Source: UBA1161 sp002311745 (GTDB lineage: Bacteria > Planctomycetota > Phycisphaerae > Tepidisphaerales > Tepidisphaeraceae). From it: a stretch of 64,000 nucleotides of DNA. This document shows, in pieces, positions 24,775 to 32,820 of this stretch. Position 1 is the first letter of the stretch; every line of letters starts with the position of its first letter. The DNA lies in the NCBI GenBank assembly GCA_050018415.1, contig JBEKAB010000006.1, forward strand, positions 1 to 64,000, read 5' to 3'. The position numbers and the translations under genes were made by a program. The notes beneath the pieces were generated by a model. The model ran no database searches and was not told where the DNA came from. It worked only from the letters and a program-made list of their open reading frames with translations.

Positions 24775-25404
24775 TCAGCGCCGCCGCAGGAACAACCCGA
24801 AGCCAGCGCCGGCCAACAGAAGCAGCGAGCCGGGTTCCGGCAGGTCGCTGTAAAAGTTGTACGTCAGGTCCACTGGACCATACCCGGGTTGTGCCGGCAC
24901 GAACGTCGGCGTGTAGCCGAACAATCCGTTGATACCGTTCTCGGGTCCTGTTTCATCCATGGTTAAGGAGTTGGCCTGACGGTTGGCGAAATCCGGTAAA
25001 CCGACGTCTGCCAAAGCGCCGTCTCCGTCTGCGTCCGAGTAGACAATCAGAAGCCCGCTGTACCACCGCAGGAGATCGCTGTAGGCTCCGCCTCCGCCGG
25101 GCTCGGTGAGCCAAACGTCTCCATAGTTTTGGGGAGCGCCGAGCACCGCCTGCAGATCATAAATCAACGGCTTCAGCAGGCGGTCGGGGCTGTTCGGGTC
25201 CGGGTTGTAGCCCGGGCTGCTCGGGTTAGTCACATAAGGGTCAGGCCCCGTCGTCCAGGGTAAAGCGATGGGGGTGCCATTGTTGCCGCTATAACATCCA
25301 TTGCCATTCTCGTCAAAGGTGACCGTCATCGTTTGCGCTATGGCTGACTGGACGATCAGCATAGCGGCCAATGCGGCCAAGATTAAGACAAGCCTTTTTT
25401 GCAT
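24775..25404 (-). CDS. PEP-CTERM sorting-domain exported protein (copy 2)
   Basis: 209 residues from the ATG at 25404, which has GGAGG eight bases before it. The signal peptide core is LVLILAALAAMLIVQSAIAQ. The mature part is rich in Pro, Gly, Asn, Asp and Tyr, and includes an Asp-rich stretch (YSDADGDGALADVG) that could bind calcium. The C terminus LPEPGSLLLLAGAGFGLFL plus RRR is a short PEP-CTERM signal. Two 112-aa LuxR-type genes lie upstream on the same strand, repeating the order seen at the left end of the window. The mature domain is not recognised. Confidence 0.85.
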   Translation of the reverse strand: MQKRLVLILAALAAMLIVQSAIAQTMTVTFDENGNGCYSGNNGTPIALPWTTGPDPYVTNPSSPGYNPDPNSPDRLLKPLIYDLQAVLGAPQNYGDVWLTEPGGGGAYSDLLRWYSGLLIVYSDADGDGALADVGLPDFANRQANSLTMDETGPENGINGLFGYTPTFVPAQPGYGPVDLTYNFYSDLPEPGSLLLLAGAGFGLFLRRR

Positions 25405-25777
25405 ATCTTGATCCTCCGTTCGAATCGAAAGGATGGGCCGCGTCTTAGCAAATCTGTCTTCTCTCCACGACGCGAAACGAATAGATGAACTACCACCCTT
25501 CCATCTCCCGGCCTTGTCTTGAAAAGACTTCTGTCGCTTTCCGGCAGGACTGAAGTACAAATTCCGCCGGGCCGAAGCCCACCGTCTGCGGCGGCGGCGT
25601 CAAATATTTTTCTGTCGGCTCCCTCCTTTCTTTCCGGTTAGACCCTTCCCCCCACCAACTACCTTCGCCCGCGCTGCAGGAGGCGCCGAAAAAAGCGCAT
25701 GCCCTCTGCGCGGCAGACTTCCAAGAGGTGCATGTTACAAAAGGACACACTTGTAGTACAAGTCGGATGTTTCAGTG
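25405..25777. other. 373-bp gap between LuxR-type copy 2 and PEP-CTERM gene 2
   Basis: This stretch must hold the PEP-CTERM promoter unless it is read through from the regulator. I see no convincing -35/-10 pair or -24/-12 pair by eye, and no ORF that looks real. Confidence 0.4.
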
Positions 25778-26116
25778 TCACTGCGAAAGGGGACAGCGCC
25801 CGGCGGTGTGGTGGCCGCAGATGGGGGGAAGGGGGCTGCCGGGCTGGGCGGTCAGGACCAGAAACGTGCCCAAAAGAAGGAGCATCAGGTCCACGCGGCT
25901 GGTCACGCCCAGCTTGGCGTAGAGGCGCAGCACATAGGTGCGGACGGTGTAGCGGGAGAGGCCCAAGCTTTCGGCGATGGAGGATTCCTTGCGGTTCTGG
26001 CAAACGCCGCGAACGATTTCCAGCTCGCGCGGCGAAAGCTGCAGGCGCACCGCCAAAAGTTGCCAAGCTTCCGGCGAGAAAAAGTACCCCACGGGGGGCG
26101 CTTCGGTTGTGATCAT
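25778..26116 (-). CDS. 112-aa LuxR-type HTH regulator with C-terminal Cys tail (copy 2)
   Basis: 112 residues from the ATG at 26116, set by alignment with its neighbour copy; a 42-residue extension upstream runs through the promoter and is rejected. LSPRELEIVRGVCQNRKESS and ESLGLSRYTVRTYVLRLY form the LuxR helix-turn-helix. The hydrophobic LMLLLLGTFLVLTA stretch and the tail LPPICGHHTAGRCPL are shared almost word for word with copy 3. The tail has C-x7-C with two His between, a possible metal site. It stands upstream of PEP-CTERM gene 2. No partner kinase or receiver domain is present. Confidence 0.82.
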   Translation of the reverse strand: MITTEAPPVGYFFSPEAWQLLAVRLQLSPRELEIVRGVCQNRKESSIAESLGLSRYTVRTYVLRLYAKLGVTSRVDLMLLLLGTFLVLTAQPGSPLPPICGHHTAGRCPLSQ

Positions 26117-26160
26117 GTCTCGCCCGCAGCCGATGTGAAGCCCCCTTGCGACCAAGGCCT

Positions 26161-26170
26161 CATTATAACA
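26161..26170 (-). promoter_or_regulatory. Extended -10 promoter of LuxR-type copy 2
   Basis: On the minus strand the sequence is TGTTATAAT, a perfect extended -10 box, 46 bp before the ATG. No good -35 box is seen. Copy 3 has TATAAT at the matching position. Confidence 0.65.
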
Positions 26171-26202
26171 GAACTGCATACAACTGCGGGGGAATTCCGG
26201 GG

Positions 26203-26234
26203 AAAAAAACGCCCGCCGTTTGGACGGCGGGCGT
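26203..26234. promoter_or_regulatory. Palindrome upstream of LuxR-type copy 2 (operator or terminator)
   Basis: ACGCCCGCCGT and ACGGCGGGCGT form a perfect 11-bp stem with a 4-base loop, next to an A-run. On the minus strand the A-run reads as seven T residues after the stem, so it can be a terminator. Its centre is also about 66 bp upstream of the expected start of transcription, as for copy 3, so it could be a binding site for a regulator. Confidence 0.6.
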
Positions 26235-26297
26235 CTATGCATGCATCGCCTTCCCGAAGGAGGCTAGAGCGCAGTCGCTCATAGATGGTCAAGGCGA

Positions 26298-26360
26298 AAA
26301 GGTGACATCCACGTCCCTGACATTTCCTCCGAGCTCCCTGAAGCTGCGGATGTCACCTTT
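26298..26360 (-). terminator. Inverted repeat after LuxR-type copy 3
   Basis: AAAGGTGACATCC (26298-26310) and GGATGTCACCTTT (26348-26360) are perfect 13-bp inverted repeats with a long loop. Read on the minus strand the stem ends in TTTT. It lies about 95 bp past the copy 3 stop codon. The long loop makes termination less certain. Confidence 0.5.
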
Positions 26361-26454
26361 CCCTTTACCTGGCCTTTTTCCACGAATGAACTGCGAATCA
26401 TAATACCACGAACCATGGGAATGAATAGTCGGAAGTTTCAGGGACAAACGCCCG

Positions 26455-26793
26455 TTAGGGGCAAAACGGGCAATGTCCCGCGCTGTGCCTGCCGCAAATG
26501 GGGGGCAGCTTGCTGCCCGGCTCAGCGGTCAGGACCAGAAACGTCCCCAGCAGAAGAAGCATCAGGTCGGTGCGGCTGGTGACCCCCAGCTTGGTATGGA
26601 TGCGTTCCAGATGGGTGCGGATCGTATGCGGCGAGACGTTTAGGGCGGCAGCAACGCGGGATTCCCTGTGCTCAGAACAGAGGGCGCGGACGACGTCCAG
26701 TTCCCGCCGGGTCAGACGCAGGCGGACGCCAAGGCGTTTCCAGGCATCCTCAGTGAAGAAATAAGCCAGCGGGGATGTTTCGGTTACAGGCAT
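26455..26793 (-). CDS. 112-aa LuxR-type HTH regulator with C-terminal Cys tail (copy 3)
   Basis: 112 residues, the same length as copies 1 and 2. LTRRELDVVRALCSEHRESR and LNVSPHTIRTHLERIHTKLG form the helix-turn-helix; LGVTSRTDLMLLLLGTFLVL is nearly identical to copy 2. The tail is LPPICGRHSAGHCPFCP, with a third Cys. Copies 2 and 3 clearly come from a tandem duplication that included the upstream palindrome and -10 box. Targets are unknown; the neighbouring PEP-CTERM gene is the obvious candidate. Confidence 0.82.
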   Translation of the reverse strand: MPVTETSPLAYFFTEDAWKRLGVRLRLTRRELDVVRALCSEHRESRVAAALNVSPHTIRTHLERIHTKLGVTSRTDLMLLLLGTFLVLTAEPGSKLPPICGRHSAGHCPFCP

Positions 26794-26837
26794 TGTCGGT
26801 CCCAGCCACGGCGCGATAACTGGCGTCGCGGCGCCGG

Positions 26838-26843
26838 ATTATA
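26838..26843 (-). promoter_or_regulatory. -10 box of LuxR-type copy 3
   Basis: TATAAT on the minus strand, 45 bp before the ATG, matching the spacing at copy 2 (46 bp). Confidence 0.55.
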
Positions 26844-26883
26844 GCCGAAAAACATATATTGGTGCGACATCTCGGGAAAAGGA

Positions 26884-26910
26884 AGCGCCCGCCGTTTTGG
26901 GGCGGGCGCT
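26884..26910. promoter_or_regulatory. Palindrome upstream of LuxR-type copy 3
   Basis: AGCGCCCGCC and GGCGGGCGCT, a perfect 10-bp stem with a 7-base loop. Distance to the TATAAT box is 41 bp, against 42 bp at copy 2. The core GCCCGCC/GGCGGGC is shared by both palindromes. The 400 bp from here to 27308 hold no gene I can support. Confidence 0.6.
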
Positions 26911-27308
26911 GGTGGTACGGATAATCCACGAAAATCGTGTGAGAGCGATGGATCAAACCCTGTTGTCAACGTGGGTGATAGCCGATTGGGAGGGTTCTCC
27001 CATTGCTCCGGCGCTGGTGCTTCCCGTCGAGCGGGCATGCGTGGCGCCGGCGGCTTATCCCCTAGGGTTAGTTATAGGTTTAAACCAAACAAGACTCTCC
27101 AATCACGTAAGGCCGCAGAACAACCGTACTCGTGGATCATATCAGCGCGGCGGGGGTGGAGCAATGAGAGTTTTGCGACGCGGAACGGGGACGGGGAGAG
27201 CGGAGCGGGGGGACGGGGGGACCGGGCCGAGGACGGCCCGGCTCAATAGACAAACCGAATCAACTCGCAAATAGGGGACGGGATCGTCCGCGCATCCACC
27301 CTGGTCGA

Positions 27309-28481
27309 TCAGAACGGGGGCTCTTCGCCGCGTTTCCACCAGTCAGCGTCGTCCTTGCGGCGCTTGCGCGGTTTGCGCGGTGGAGAATCATCCTCGTCAT
27401 CCATGATGGCGCCGCCGTCGTAAAAGGGATTGTCGTTGGGATCATCGGCGTCGTCCGCGTCCTGGCGAACCATGGTCGCCAGCGTCACCGCGAAGACCGG
27501 GCCGATCGTCCGCAACGTGGCGATGTCGGCGCCGGTGAAGGGCTTGGTGGCCTCGCGGAACATCACGATCTGCGCCAGCGATTCGCCCAAATAGGTGCAA
27601 TGGGCGCCCAGCACGGTCTGGTCCTTGAGCAATCGCGCTTCCTCCGCGGTCAATTTTTGTCCGACCTCGGTGGGGCTGAGGTGGACCATCCCCTCGCGCG
27701 CAATCATGGTCAGCAGGCCGCCGCGCATCGCCTCGATCAGCGGTGGATCGCCGGGGATGGTGTATTTCATGTACGCGCCGAGCTGAAACCCCGGCTCGGA
27801 TGCCAGCCAGATGGCGACGTTGGCGTAGCCGATCTGACGCAGCATCCAGTCCATGGCGTGGCAGAGCATCTGCTCGAGGTCATCGGCGGCGTGGATGGCG
27901 CCGCGGAAGGACTCGCTGATGCGCACGGTGTCCAGTTGCCGCGACAGATCCCCGTAGGCGTTGATCAGATCGTTGCAGAGGAGGTCGACTTTCTTGCTGA
28001 CCAGCTTGCGGGACTCGTTGAGGCGGCGCACGGCGTCGCGGAGACGGTCGATGCGACTTTCGTTTTTCGCGGCTGCGGCCTGGCGGTGCAGGACGGTGCG
28101 GATGCAATGCAAAAACTGCTCGGCGGTGAACGGCTTGGCCAAAAAATCGGCGGCGCCGTGACGCAGGGCGGCGACGGCGGTGTCCAGCGTCGGCGCGCCG
28201 GTGATGACCACGGCGGCGGCGCGGGGCTGACGCTGGTGGAGCAAACCCAGCAGATCGTCACCGCTGCCGTCGGGAAGCAACAGATCGGCGATGAGCAGAT
28301 CGATCGGCTGATCCTGTAAGAGGCGGTCAGCCTGGGCGTAGGTGGAGGCGGTGAGCAGTCGGCAATCGAGATTGCGGCCCAGCACGTCGCCCAGCAGATC
28401 GGTGACGGCCGCTTCATCGTCCACGACGAGGATGCGCGGAGGGGCACGGCCTTTGAGTTTGGGCGTTTCGGCGACGCTCAT
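27309..28481 (-). CDS. Receiver-domain protein with C-terminal GAF-like domain
   Basis: 390 residues. Residues about 15-130 are a receiver domain: ILVVDDEAAV with the acidic pair, phospho-acceptor Asp66 in LLIADLLLPDGSG, the Thr/Ser of VVITGA and Lys in FLAKPF. A helical linker (about 135-190) leads to a GAF-like region (about 195-335: HAADDLEQMLCHAMDWML and YANVAIWLASEPGF) and an acidic then basic tail (DDEDDSPPRKPRKRRK). No output HTH or enzyme domain is seen, so it may pass phosphate on or sense a ligand. It follows the HDOD-kinase gene by 36 bp. Confidence 0.72.
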   Translation of the reverse strand: MSVAETPKLKGRAPPRILVVDDEAAVTDLLGDVLGRNLDCRLLTASTYAQADRLLQDQPIDLLIADLLLPDGSGDDLLGLLHQRQPRAAAVVITGAPTLDTAVAALRHGAADFLAKPFTAEQFLHCIRTVLHRQAAAAKNESRIDRLRDAVRRLNESRKLVSKKVDLLCNDLINAYGDLSRQLDTVRISESFRGAIHAADDLEQMLCHAMDWMLRQIGYANVAIWLASEPGFQLGAYMKYTIPGDPPLIEAMRGGLLTMIAREGMVHLSPTEVGQKLTAEEARLLKDQTVLGAHCTYLGESLAQIVMFREATKPFTGADIATLRTIGPVFAVTLATMVRQDADDADDPNDNPFYDGGAIMDDEDDSPPRKPRKRRKDDADWWKRGEEPPF

Positions 28482-28517
28482 GATGACTTCTCCCTTCCGG
28501 ACAAGGGCTCCGCCCCA

Positions 28518-30806
28518 TTAGGTGGCGGCTTTGCGCTGGCCTTGAGCGGCGTTGTCGTCCAGGGGCCGGGCCGTGGGCAGCAGGATCAAGGTCCGTGTTC
28601 CCTGCTGCGGTCGGCTTTCCAGCCGCATCGATCCACCACTGGATTCCACCCAGCGCAGGGCCTTGGGCAAACCCATGCCGCGGCGCCGTCCAGCGGGCTT
28701 GGAGCTGAAGAACGGATCGAAGGCGCGCTTCAGCGTCGCCTCGTCCATGCCGCAGCCGTTGTCGGTGATCGTCACGGCCACGCGCGAGGAATACGGATCG
28801 AACGCCGTATTGATCGTCAGGTGTCCGCTGGCGGGATCGGTCGCCAAAAGGGCGTTGTCGATCACCTCGGTGAGGGCGGCCGACACCTGGAGGGGATCGA
28901 CCACCACGGGCGGAACGTCGCCCATCGTCACCTCAATGGTCCTATCGGCAGGATCGGTATGCTGCTTGGCATCGTGCAGGGCGCGGGAGATCAGCTCGGC
29001 CGGGTCGCACTCCCGCGGCTGCGGCGGCACGGGCTTGGCGAAATCCATCAGTTCCGAGATGATTTCGCTGAGCCGATGGCTCTGATCGTGGATCAGGTGC
29101 GCCATCGCCTGGTGCTTGGGGTCCGTTAATTGCGAGGCCAGCAGTTGTGATCGGCCGCTGATTACGGCCAGAGGGTTGTTCATCTCGTGGGCGGCGCCGG
29201 CGGCCATCTCGCCGACGCTGATCATCATCTTGGACCGCATAATCTCGTTCTGGGCGCTTTGCAGGCGGCGGTTGGTCTCGGCCAATTGCTCGGAAAGGGC
29301 GCGGGCTTCTTCGCGGATTTGCGCCGTTCGCAGCGCCAGGCCCCAGCCGCCGGCGATGGCGGATAATTCCTGCACCTGCGTGCCGAGGCGCTGGGCTTCG
29401 CCGCTGGCGGCGCCCCAGACCACACCGCCGATGCACGTCGCCTCGGCTTCCAGGCAAATCCAATAACGCTGATCGCCCGCCAGACGCGGCGAAATGGCCG
29501 ACAACAGCCAGTCCAGTTCGTCGTCCGCATGCAGGACCGGCCCGTCGCCGGGCTGGCGCGGACCGGGCCGCTGGCTGCAATCCACCAGCGAGGTTTCAAA
29601 GATCTCGCCGGCCTCGTCGAACAGCAGCACCTCCGCAAAATCCTGTCCCGGCATCAGGGAAAACGCGGCGACGCTGGTGACGCCCAAAATGCCCACGGCC
29701 GTCTGCCCGATCGCCTGCAGGACCATCTGCGGGGGAGAATCGGGCCTCAGCTCGCTTTGAAATTCGCTCAGAGCGTCGAAGAATCTTGCGCGAACGGTCA
29801 GTCGGCGGTTCTTGGCGGCCAACTGGCCGCTGACGCGGCCCAGTTCCTGATTCGCCCGCGCCAACGCCTGCTGGTACAGCTCGCGCGAGGTGGCGCTGGA
29901 AAGTTGCAAGGCGCCGGCGCGGGCTTCGATGCGCTCGATCAGTTTCGCCGTGGCTGTGTCGACGATCTCGCGCGACAGGCCGACGGCTTCGATGAGCTTG
30001 TCGAGATTGATGGGAAAGTTGTAGTTTCCGCTGTAACCGAGGTGCTGCTGGCGGACCAGGAGATCGGCCAAGGTGATCAGGTTCACCATGCGCGGATACT
30101 TGACGGTGGAGGGCAGGGCCTCGGGAGTCTGGCCGTGCAGCCAGGCGCATTCGCGGATGATCTGGGGCAGATTCCAGCGTTCGCAGAGGCGTTTGCCGAT
30201 GACCATGTGATCCAGGCCGATGACGGTGCGTTCGACGTCGGCGATGTTGCCGCGGAGCAGCTCGGCCGCCTCGACCACGCGGGCAAAACTCTTGGGCAGG
30301 ATGCAGTCCAGGGCCACCTTGCCGATGTCGTGCAGAAGCCCGCAGACAAAACCCTCGGAAGGATCGGGACCGGTCTGCGGCCCGTAGACGGCGGCGGTGG
30401 CCTCGCAGATCAGCTCCGCGCCGCAGGCCACGGCGATCGAATGCTTCCAGAATTCCTGGCGTGAAAAGGCCGAGAACTGGCCGGAAGGCGCATTGAAGGT
30501 CTCAAATACGCTCAGGGCCAGCACGGCGCTGCGCACGGCCTCGAAACCCAAAAGCACCACGGCACGGTCCAGCGTGCTCACCTGCCCGCGCACGCCCAGG
30601 TCCGCACGATGAACCAACTGCAGGATGCGGGCGGTCAGCGACACGTCGCCGCTGATCAGCGAGACGATCTGCGGGATGGTGGTTTCGCTGTCGGCAGCGG
30701 CTTCCAGGACGCGGACGGCGACCACCGGCAGCGTGGGCAACTGCTCGAGTTGCTGGAGGATCAGCTCGATGCGTTTGGCCTGGAGTTGGTCGGGGGTGGA
30801 GGACAT
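28518..30806 (-). CDS. HDOD-domain sensor histidine kinase
   Basis: 762 residues with no membrane helix, so cytoplasmic. Residues about 10-215 are an HDOD domain (LEQLPTLPVVAVRVLEAAAD; GFVCGLLHDIGKVALDCIL keeps the HD pair). A coiled-coil and GAF-like middle (about 300-500) follows, then a HisKA helix with the phospho-acceptor His in GAAHEMNNPLAVISGRSQLL and a HATPase domain (EVIDNALLATDP, VTITDNGCGMDE, RRRGMGLPKALRWVESSGG). HDOD kinases sense unknown signals; some HDOD proteins act in signalling and chemotaxis. Its phosphotransfer partners are probably the receiver proteins on both sides. Confidence 0.82.
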   Translation of the reverse strand: MSSTPDQLQAKRIELILQQLEQLPTLPVVAVRVLEAAADSETTIPQIVSLISGDVSLTARILQLVHRADLGVRGQVSTLDRAVVLLGFEAVRSAVLALSVFETFNAPSGQFSAFSRQEFWKHSIAVACGAELICEATAAVYGPQTGPDPSEGFVCGLLHDIGKVALDCILPKSFARVVEAAELLRGNIADVERTVIGLDHMVIGKRLCERWNLPQIIRECAWLHGQTPEALPSTVKYPRMVNLITLADLLVRQQHLGYSGNYNFPINLDKLIEAVGLSREIVDTATAKLIERIEARAGALQLSSATSRELYQQALARANQELGRVSGQLAAKNRRLTVRARFFDALSEFQSELRPDSPPQMVLQAIGQTAVGILGVTSVAAFSLMPGQDFAEVLLFDEAGEIFETSLVDCSQRPGPRQPGDGPVLHADDELDWLLSAISPRLAGDQRYWICLEAEATCIGGVVWGAASGEAQRLGTQVQELSAIAGGWGLALRTAQIREEARALSEQLAETNRRLQSAQNEIMRSKMMISVGEMAAGAAHEMNNPLAVISGRSQLLASQLTDPKHQAMAHLIHDQSHRLSEIISELMDFAKPVPPQPRECDPAELISRALHDAKQHTDPADRTIEVTMGDVPPVVVDPLQVSAALTEVIDNALLATDPASGHLTINTAFDPYSSRVAVTITDNGCGMDEATLKRAFDPFFSSKPAGRRRGMGLPKALRWVESSGGSMRLESRPQQGTRTLILLPTARPLDDNAAQGQRKAAT

Positions 30807-30888
30807 GATGGTGGATGGCGTCGGCGCGACAACCCCGCTCTCCCGCCGGCGGCGGCGCGAAGAATGCTGCGCCGCCCAGCGGCAGGCC

Positions 30889-31452
30889 TTAGACCGCCAG
30901 CAGTTCCCCGATCCGCTCGATCAGCTTCTCAATGTTAAACGGCTTTTTGACGAACTCATCGGCGCCGCCCTTGAGAAGATCGTTGATCTCGTCCTGATTC
31001 ACAACTCCAGAAACGATCACGATCTTGATGTGCTCGAAGTTGGGATTCTTGCGGATCGTCTGGCAGACCACGTTGCCATTGATGTCGGGCAACATGTAGT
31101 CCAGAATGATCAAGTCGGGAACGAATTCCTGGGTGAGAACGCCGGCATCGTAGCCGGTGCTGGCCGTTTTGACTTCAAAGCGCCCGTCACGTTCCAGCAC
31201 GTCCACGAACAGCTCGACGATCTCCGGATCGTCGTCGACGACCAGGATTCTGTGCTTGCCGTTATTGAGGGCATCGGGGGGGATGCCGTTGTCCTTCATA
31301 AAAGCGATCAGGGCGTCGCGTGGGATGCGGCGAAACCGGCTGCCCGGGACGCGGAAACCCCGAAGCCGCCCGCTGTCAAAGCAGCGAATGATGGTCTGCT
31401 GAGACACCTTGCATATCTCGGCCGCCTCGCCAGTGGTGAAAACTGTCTTCAT
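30889..31452 (-). CDS. Excisionase-type HTH fused to a receiver domain
   Basis: 187 residues from the ATG at 31452, which has AGAGGA at the right spacing; a start seven codons earlier is possible. Residues 1-55 are an AlpA/excisionase-like (MerR-type) HTH: FTTGEAAEICKVSQQTIIRC then FDSGRLRGFRVPGSRFRRIP. Residues about 66-187 are a receiver domain with DDD at 73-75, Asp118 in LIILDYMLPDING, and KKPF. The DNA-binding part is at the N terminus, opposite to OmpR- or NarL-type regulators. It opens the phosphorelay cluster 27.3-31.5 kb and is probably its output. Confidence 0.8.
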   Translation of the reverse strand: MKTVFTTGEAAEICKVSQQTIIRCFDSGRLRGFRVPGSRFRRIPRDALIAFMKDNGIPPDALNNGKHRILVVDDDPEIVELFVDVLERDGRFEVKTASTGYDAGVLTQEFVPDLIILDYMLPDINGNVVCQTIRKNPNFEHIKIVIVSGVVNQDEINDLLKGGADEFVKKPFNIEKLIERIGELLAV

Positions 31453-31695
31453 GAGTTCCTCTTCTAGGCCCACTCTTTGTTAAACACGGTCGACGAATTA
31501 CAGCCGTCACGTATTCGCCGGCTTATCCATTTACCCTATTTGAACATCGTCCGGTGCACATTGCAACTTGAAACTCTCTGCAGCCAAAGGTTCGCGATGG
31601 GGGCAAAGGCTCGTTTTTATGGGACGCTATTGGAAAATTTCCGCGGAAGGAAGGACAAGGCTCATCCGCAACCGTTTGGCGGACGATTGAGGATA

Positions 31696-32820
31696 TTACT
31701 TTCGGCTCCCAATGGACTTAAGAATATCGTCGGCTTCGGTGTTGAGTTGATTGGCTTTATCGAGTTCCTGGTCGCTGCCGTCTCTGGCAGCCCGGGCCAT
31801 GGCTTCCCACTGTTCTTGCCGCTTGGCGGTGTATTGGAGCTGTTTGTCCCACTGGCTGTGATCGGGGAGGGGGTATTTGACGGACTGCAAAGCCGCGCGG
31901 GCCTGGCGATATGGGGGCAGGACTTGGGTTTCCAGGATTGAGGCAAATTCCTCGGGGGAGATCTGCCGCTTGTTCCACTGGCCCACCGCCTTGTTGTAGA
32001 TGTCGATGCAGTGGGTATCGACGGCGGCCATTTTTTGCCATTCCGCCTCGACATCGGCAACCTGGGGCAAATGGCCTGCGGCCCAGACGACCGCGGCGCC
32101 GCCCAGAACGGCCACGGCAATCGCCCGCACGCTGCCCGCGCCGGGCAGGAGCTTGCGGCTCAGAAGCATGCCCAGGATCCACCCCCCCGCCAACCCACCC
32201 CCATGCGCGGACATGTCGATGCCCGGTTGGCTCGCGCCCGCGATGACGTTGTAGCCAACAAAGATCGCGGCGTTGACAGCCAGAGTCTTGAGAATCGGGC
32301 CCGGGATCGAGCGGCGCTGGACCAGCAGAAACCCGAACAACGCGCCATAGAGGCCGAAGATCGCCCCGGAGGCTCCCCCGGCAACCGACAGCGGGTGCAG
32401 CCGCGCGCTCAGCAAACTGCCGCACAAGCCGGACAGAAAATAGATCACGGCAAAGGCGATGTTTCCGAAGAGTCGTTCGACCAGGGGACCGACCTGCCAG
32501 AGGACGATCATGTTGAAGGCCAGGTGCAGGATGCCGAAATGCACAAAGATTTCGCTGAGCAACCGCCAGCTTTGTCCGCCGGCAGTCAGCGGACCAAAGC
32601 CAGCGCCCCAGTGGACCATGGCCTGCGCGTCGGGGTCCCACAACGAAACGCCGCCAATCACCGTGACGGCGGCGAACCAGATCACGTTGGCGGCCACCAG
32701 AAGCGGCGCAACCCAAGCAACGGGCGTGGCGGCAAATAGATCGCGCCGAAAAACCGCCAGCGACGAAAAACCCGGCGGGGCCGGCATGCCCGGCGGCAGC
32801 GGTGGGAAATCCGTGCTCAT
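31696..32820 (-). CDS. Rhomboid-family intramembrane serine protease
   Basis: 374 residues. The membrane core (about 38-260) holds the rhomboid catalytic dyad: Ser151 in AGGASGAIFGLYGALFG and His206 in MSAHGGGLAGG. HFGILHLAFNMIVLWQVGP is the typical helix 2 with His and Asn of the oxyanion site. A cytoplasmic or periplasmic helical tail of about 110 residues follows. It would cut membrane proteins within or near the bilayer. Its start overlaps the rpsD stop by four bases (ATGA), so it is translationally coupled to a ribosomal protein gene, an odd pairing. Confidence 0.88.
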   Translation of the reverse strand: MSTDFPPLPPGMPAPPGFSSLAVFRRDLFAATPVAWVAPLLVAANVIWFAAVTVIGGVSLWDPDAQAMVHWGAGFGPLTAGGQSWRLLSEIFVHFGILHLAFNMIVLWQVGPLVERLFGNIAFAVIYFLSGLCGSLLSARLHPLSVAGGASGAIFGLYGALFGFLLVQRRSIPGPILKTLAVNAAIFVGYNVIAGASQPGIDMSAHGGGLAGGWILGMLLSRKLLPGAGSVRAIAVAVLGGAAVVWAAGHLPQVADVEAEWQKMAAVDTHCIDIYNKAVGQWNKRQISPEEFASILETQVLPPYRQARAALQSVKYPLPDHSQWDKQLQYTAKRQEQWEAMARAARDGSDQELDKANQLNTEADDILKSIGSRK

